Source: Acidobacteriota bacterium (lineage in GTDB: Bacteria > Acidobacteriota > Terriglobia > Terriglobales > Acidobacteriaceae). From it: a stretch of 20,692 nt of DNA. The stretch is taken from NCBI GenBank assembly GCA_021778315.1, contig JAJYCQ010000031.1:1-20692 (forward strand), written 5' to 3'. A program made the translations under genes and the position numbers. The notes under the pieces are model-generated. The model made no database searches, had not been told where the DNA came from, and worked only from the letters and a program-made list of their open reading frames with translations. This document shows, one piece after another, positions 17,485 to 20,692 of this stretch (position 1 is the first letter of the stretch; every line of letters starts with the position of its first letter).

Positions 17485-19743
17485 ATGTTTACTCCTTTGA
17501 GCAAGAAGAACAAGATTTATGCGAAGAAGGCTGGCACGGCTCGCCAGCAGCGGACATTCAACGCGAACAGACGTCCCATGGAGGCGAGTGCATTGCCGGA
17601 AGCGAAGGTTCAGCCCATCAGCCGCAGCAGTCAGAGTGAAGCTGACCTACAACAGAGTGCGGATCGAATTGTGTTGAGAGAGTGTGCTCCTCCGGGAGTG
17701 ATTGTGAACGATGCTCTGGAGATTTTGCAGTTTCGGGGACGGACGGGCTTGTACCTTGAGGCGGCGTCGGGACGAGCGAATTTGAATGTGTTGACTATGG
17801 TTCGTGAAGACCTGGCGATCTCGCTGCGCACGGCGATAGTGGCGGCGAGGAAGAAATCGATTGCGGTGAGGAAGAAGGATGTGGCGTTTTTGCATAATGG
17901 CAAACGGCATGTGGTGGATCTGTCGGTGATACCGATGGAGGAGGTCCTGGGGATTGCAGGGCGATGCTACCTGGTGCTGTTTGAAGACGCGATTCCGGCG
18001 GTTGAGGCGTTGGGGAAGAAGGGGTCGAAGCTGCCGTTGAAGGCAGGGGAGCTGCTGCAACGGGAGCTGATGGAGAAGAAGAGTGAGTTGCAGGCTGCAC
18101 GGTCGCTGCTGAAGGAACATATGGCGTCGCATGAGGAGCTTCGCGAGGATTACCAGTCGGCGAATGAAGAGATGCTTTCGGCGAATGAGGAGCTGCAGAG
18201 TACGAACGAAGAGCTGGAGACTTCGAAGGAGGAGTTGCAGGCTACGAATGAAGAACTGACGACGGTGAATGATGAGTTGAACAGTAATAATTCGACGCTG
18301 CATCTGATGGGGAACGATCTTAAGAATTTGCTTGAGAGCACGGTGATACCGATTGTGATGGTGGATAACGGCCTGCGGGTGCGTCGGATGACTCCGACGG
18401 CGGAGGCGATCTTCAAGGTGCTTCCGGTGGATATTGGACGACCGATCACGGACTTTAAGGCGGACTTGAATGTGGATCTGAAGCCGCTGCTGGCGGCGGT
18501 GCTTGGGAACGCGGTGAATGTGGAGCGAGAGGTGCAGGACCATCAGGGGCACTGGTACCGGCTGCAGATCAAGCCGTACAAGACGCTGGATAATCGCGTG
18601 GATGGAGCGGTGCTGGTGCTGATGGATATCGACGTGATCAAGAAGCGGAATCAGGAGTTGATTCTTGCGGCGGATTTCACGAGGTCGATTATTGAGACGA
18701 TGCCGGAGCCGGTGCTGGTGCTGAGTGCGGAGCTGAAGGTGTTGATGGCGAATCACTCGTTCTACCAGGCGTTTGAAGTGACGCCGGAGGCGACGGTGAA
18801 CCAGTTTGTGTATAGCCTCGGCGACGGGCAATGGAACAAGCCGGATCTGCGATCGCTGCTGGAGGAGGTGTTGCCGCATGACCGGGACTTTCTTAGCCAC
18901 GAGGTTACGTATGACTTTCCGGGTCTTGGATGGAAGTCGTTCATGCTGAGTGGGAGGTACATGGTGCAGGATCCGGAGGTGGTTCCGCTGATTCTGCTGT
19001 CGTTTACGGATATGACGAAGCGGAAGAAGATTGAGGCGGCGTTGATCCAGGCGGAGAAGCTGGCGATTGCGAGCCGGCTGGCGGCGTCGATTGCGCATGA
19101 GATTAATAATCCTCTGGAGGCGATCACGAATCTGCTGTACCTGGCTTCGACGGGAGAGGATTCGGTTGCGACAAAGGCGTTTGCTACGCAGGCGCTGGAA
19201 GAGGTGGGCCGGGTATCGCATATTACGCAGCAGACGCTGAAGTTTTACAGGCAGTCATCGGCGCCGTCGACTGTGAAGATTTCGGAGATTCTGGAGTCGC
19301 TGCTGGTGCTGTATCACGGGAAGCTGCTGGCGAATCAGGTGGAGGTGCATCGAGAGTATCTAGAGGCTCCTACGATCCTTTGCCTGGCGGGGGACCTTCG
19401 GCAGATCTTTGCGAATGTGATTGCGAATGCTATCGACGCGATGATGACGGGAGGGACGCTGACGATGCGGGTGAGGGCGTCGCGAGACTGGCGCGATAAG
19501 GGCCGACTGGGTGTGCGGACTACGATTGCGGACTCGGGGACGGGCATGACGGCGGAGACGATGTGCAAGATATATGAGCCGTTCTTTACGACGAAGGGTG
19601 AGACGGGAACGGGACTGGGGATGTGGGTTTCGGCGCAACTGGTGGAGCGGCTGCAGGGAGATCTGCGGGTGCGGAGCCGAACGACTAAGGGGAAGAGTGG
19701 GACGGCGTTTTCGCTGTTTTTGCCGGTGGAGATCAAGGCGTAA
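17485..19743 (+). CDS. PAS-coiled coil-histidine kinase, C-terminal half of the split CheB-CheR fusion
   Basis: 752 residues, in the same frame as the CheB-CheR gene and separated from it only by TAG-CCG-GAG. The first residues (MFTPLSKKNKIYAKK) are the segment that in intact fusions joins CheR to the sensor part. A PAS-like region follows (about 60-175), then a coiled coil (about 190-280) with the hallmark repeats NEEMLSANEELQSTNEELET. Two more PAS domains lie at about 285-385 and 395-515. HisKA carries the phosphoacceptor in IAHEINNPLE (H538). The HATPase has the N box (ANVIANAIDAM), DSGTGM, YEPFFTTK and GETGTGLGM. No membrane segment is visible, so the kinase is cytosolic. The ATG is probably a reinitiation start, since the only nearby purine run abuts it. 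Its partner may be the converging response regulator, though these pairs are more often co-directional. Confidence 0.88.
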   Translation: MFTPLSKKNKIYAKKAGTARQQRTFNANRRPMEASALPEAKVQPISRSSQSEADLQQSADRIVLRECAPPGVIVNDALEILQFRGRTGLYLEAASGRANLNVLTMVREDLAISLRTAIVAARKKSIAVRKKDVAFLHNGKRHVVDLSVIPMEEVLGIAGRCYLVLFEDAIPAVEALGKKGSKLPLKAGELLQRELMEKKSELQAARSLLKEHMASHEELREDYQSANEEMLSANEELQSTNEELETSKEELQATNEELTTVNDELNSNNSTLHLMGNDLKNLLESTVIPIVMVDNGLRVRRMTPTAEAIFKVLPVDIGRPITDFKADLNVDLKPLLAAVLGNAVNVEREVQDHQGHWYRLQIKPYKTLDNRVDGAVLVLMDIDVIKKRNQELILAADFTRSIIETMPEPVLVLSAELKVLMANHSFYQAFEVTPEATVNQFVYSLGDGQWNKPDLRSLLEEVLPHDRDFLSHEVTYDFPGLGWKSFMLSGRYMVQDPEVVPLILLSFTDMTKRKKIEAALIQAEKLAIASRLAASIAHEINNPLEAITNLLYLASTGEDSVATKAFATQALEEVGRVSHITQQTLKFYRQSSAPSTVKISEILESLLVLYHGKLLANQVEVHREYLEAPTILCLAGDLRQIFANVIANAIDAMMTGGTLTMRVRASRDWRDKGRLGVRTTIADSGTGMTAETMCKIYEPFFTTKGETGTGLGMWVSAQLVERLQGDLRVRSRTTKGKSGTAFSLFLPVEIKA

Positions 19744-19753
19744 AGTGGCGTAG

Positions 19754-20383
19754 CTAGAGCCAGCCTCGGGTGCGGGCGATGCGGGCGGCGTCGACTCGAT
19801 TGACGGCGCCCAGCTTGGCGATGGCTTCGGAGAGATAGTTGCGGACGGTGCCTTCGGAGAGGCGGAGCTCGGCGGCGATGTCGGCGGAGGAGCGGCCTTC
19901 GCCGGCTCGCTGAAGGATTTGGCGCTCGCGGTCGGAGAGAGGATCTTCGTCGGCGGTCCAGGCTTCGTCGGCGAGAGCGGGGTCGATGGCGCGGAGGCCG
20001 GAGTGGACTCGGCGAATGGCTTCGGCGAGCTCGGAGGCGGGACGATCTTTGAGGAGATAGCCGCGGGCTCCGGAGTCGAGTGCTCGGCGAAGATAGCCGG
20101 GGCGGGCGAAGGTGGTGAGGATGATGACGCGGGCTTTGCTGTCGGTGGGCTTGAGGTCGGCGGTTAGGGCTTTGATATCGGCGGCTAGTTCGAGGCCAGT
20201 TTTTTCGGGCATCTCGATGTCGGTGACGATGACGTCGGGGGAGTGGAGGCGGGCGAGCTTGAGGGCGTCGCGGCCGTTGGCGGCCTGGGCGATGACGGTG
20301 ATGTCGGGCTCGAGATCGAGGAGAGCGGCGAGAGCTCCGCGGAGCATGGTCTGGTCTTCGGCGAGGAGGACGCGGATGGTCAC
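19754..20383 (-). CDS. NarL/DesR-type response regulator
   Basis: A 209-residue two-component regulator. The receiver domain (about 1-125) has the acidic pocket AEDQ, the phosphoacceptor D55 in VTDIEMPEKTG, the switch threonine region IILTTF and the lysine in YLLKDRP. A LuxR-type helix-turn-helix at about 147-205 (LSDRERQILQRAGEG, SSADIAAELRLSEGTVRNYL) binds DNA. The start is a GTG at 20383; its ribosome site GAGGG (20390-20394, six bases upstream) lies in the edge of the 74-bp repeat. It converges on the histidine kinase with a 10-base gap and no visible terminator. The partial minus-strand gene at 20543-20692 is upstream in the same direction and might be co-transcribed. The cognate kinase is uncertain: the split CheB-CheR kinase or one beyond the right edge. 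Confidence 0.93.
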   Translation of the reverse strand: MTIRVLLAEDQTMLRGALAALLDLEPDITVIAQAANGRDALKLARLHSPDVIVTDIEMPEKTGLELAADIKALTADLKPTDSKARVIILTTFARPGYLRRALDSGARGYLLKDRPASELAEAIRRVHSGLRAIDPALADEAWTADEDPLSDRERQILQRAGEGRSSADIAAELRLSEGTVRNYLSEAIAKLGAVNRVDAARIARTRGWL

Positions 20384-20386
20384 AGG

Positions 20387-20460
20387 ATTCCCTCAGGGGC
20401 TAAAGCCCGGATTTGTTGGCGAGGGGAATGGCGGGGCTGAAGCCCCGCCCCTTCAAAGCG
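20387..20460. repeat. 74-bp interspersed repeat, copy 2
   Basis: This aligns base for base with 1288-1361. ATTCCCTCAG and CGCCCCTTCAA are kept, the small hairpin GGGCTAAAGCCC and the larger hairpin (GGCGGGGCT, GA, AGCCCCGCC at 20430-20449) are both retained with compensating changes, and the linker between them differs. It begins 4 bases upstream of the response-regulator GTG and supplies that gene's GAGGG ribosome site on the minus strand. Confidence 0.75.
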
Positions 20461-20464
20461 GGAT

Positions 20465-20527
20465 GGGTGGGGTGGGGCCATGGGGTTCCATTTGACGCGG
20501 AGTGGGTGGGATGGGGCCATGGGGTTC
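20465..20527. repeat. 39-bp-period direct repeat, two units
   Basis: GGGTGGGGTGGGGCCATGGG at 20465 and GGGTGGGATGGGGCCATGGG at 20504 are offset by exactly 39 bases. Each is followed by GTTC, and similarity also extends a few bases upstream. It lies directly between the 74-bp repeat and the hairpin at 20535-20560, so three repeat types are stacked within 174 bases. Confidence 0.75.
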
Positions 20528-20534
20528 GGTGGAA

Positions 20535-20560
20535 CCCACATCTCAGAATCGAGATGTGGG
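20535..20560. repeat. Perfect 10-bp hairpin at a gene's 3' end
   Basis: CCCACATCTC (20535-20544) pairs with GAGATGTGGG (20551-20560) around AGAATC. The stop codon of the minus-strand partial gene (20543-20545) is inside it, so the element supplies both the last residues and the stop. No T-run follows on the minus strand; it may still act as a weak or Rho-linked mRNA 3' end. Confidence 0.8.
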
Positions 20561-20692
20561 GCACCCGGCTTGGGCGAGGCTGCTGTAGGGGGCGCGGGAG
20601 ACGCGGTAGACGAAGCAGGCGAAGTCGGTGAAGCCCATCTCGAGAGGGTTGGTGGGAGGGCCCTGGGCTTGCTCGGCGGAGGGGTTGTCGAG
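20543..20692 (-). CDS. 3' end of an unidentified gene, truncated by the window edge
   Basis: An open frame enters from the right edge on the minus strand and ends at TGA (20545-20543) after 49 residues, including NPLEMGFTDFACFVYRVSRA. C-ending codons dominate, as in the other minus-strand genes, which supports real coding. The last eight residues (AGCPTSRF) are encoded by or next to the hairpin repeat, so the original C-terminus may have been replaced. I do not recognise the family; it does not look like the ATP-binding end of a histidine kinase. It lies 160 bases upstream of the response regulator in the same direction. Confidence 0.6.
   Translation of the reverse strand, partial: LDNPSAEQAQGPPTNPLEMGFTDFACFVYRVSRAPYSSLAQAGCPTSRF

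Noticed and set aside
17647..19221. 524-residue minus-strand frame opposite the histidine kinase
   Set aside because: Arg/Gln/His-rich shadow with no family features; the kinase motifs lie on the plus strand.

Overview
The window reads as a piece of an Acidobacteriota chromosome, most likely class Terriglobia (Granulicella/Edaphobacter/Terriglobus type). The reasons are a high-GC sequence, a very large TonB-dependent receptor with an N-terminal carboxypeptidase-regulatory-like domain, secreted TPR proteins beside it, a CRTAC1-type FG-GAP/UnbV protein, plant-polysaccharide enzymes, and short GC-rich interspersed repeats. The assignment is inferred from family content; no rRNA or tRNA gene is present.

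Layout. The left edge (2-97) holds the last codons of a plus-strand gene, possibly an IS630-like transposase. A secreted GH5-like glycosidase (108-1244, minus) follows. Between it and the CRTAC1-family protein (1481-3223, minus) lie a 74-bp interspersed repeat and a 33-bp tandem repeat. Divergent from CRTAC1 runs a plus-strand block: a secreted TPR protein (3427-4443), a 413-bp regulatory region with several LacI-family-like operators, the TonB-dependent receptor (4857-8693) with a strong terminator, and two translationally coupled secreted TPR proteins (8864-10998). L-arabinose isomerase araA (11178-12650) follows, with the same operator type at its promoter. Across a terminator it converges on a secreted GH78 alpha-L-rhamnosidase (12747-15842, minus).

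The right third is signalling. A CheB-CheR protein (16084-17478) and a PAS-coiled coil-histidine kinase (17485-19743) are separated by one in-frame TAG and together match the usual single CheB/CheR/PAS/kinase fusion. A NarL/DesR-type response regulator (19754-20383, minus) converges on the kinase. A second copy of the 74-bp repeat lies at the regulator's start, followed by more repeats and the 3' end of an unidentified minus-strand gene (20543-20692).

Working together (inference). The receptor, TPR proteins, CRTAC1 protein, glycosidases and araA fit a carbohydrate-scavenging locus: surface or periplasmic release of arabinose- or rhamnose-containing sugars, TonB-dependent uptake, and arabinose isomerisation inside the cell. 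Operators of one type before the first TPR gene, the receptor and araA suggest a shared LacI-family regulator encoded elsewhere. The most notable points are the nonsense-split CheB-CheR-kinase, this shared operator set, the repeats placed at gene starts and ends, and a strand-wide G over C bias that imposes different codon usage on plus and minus genes.
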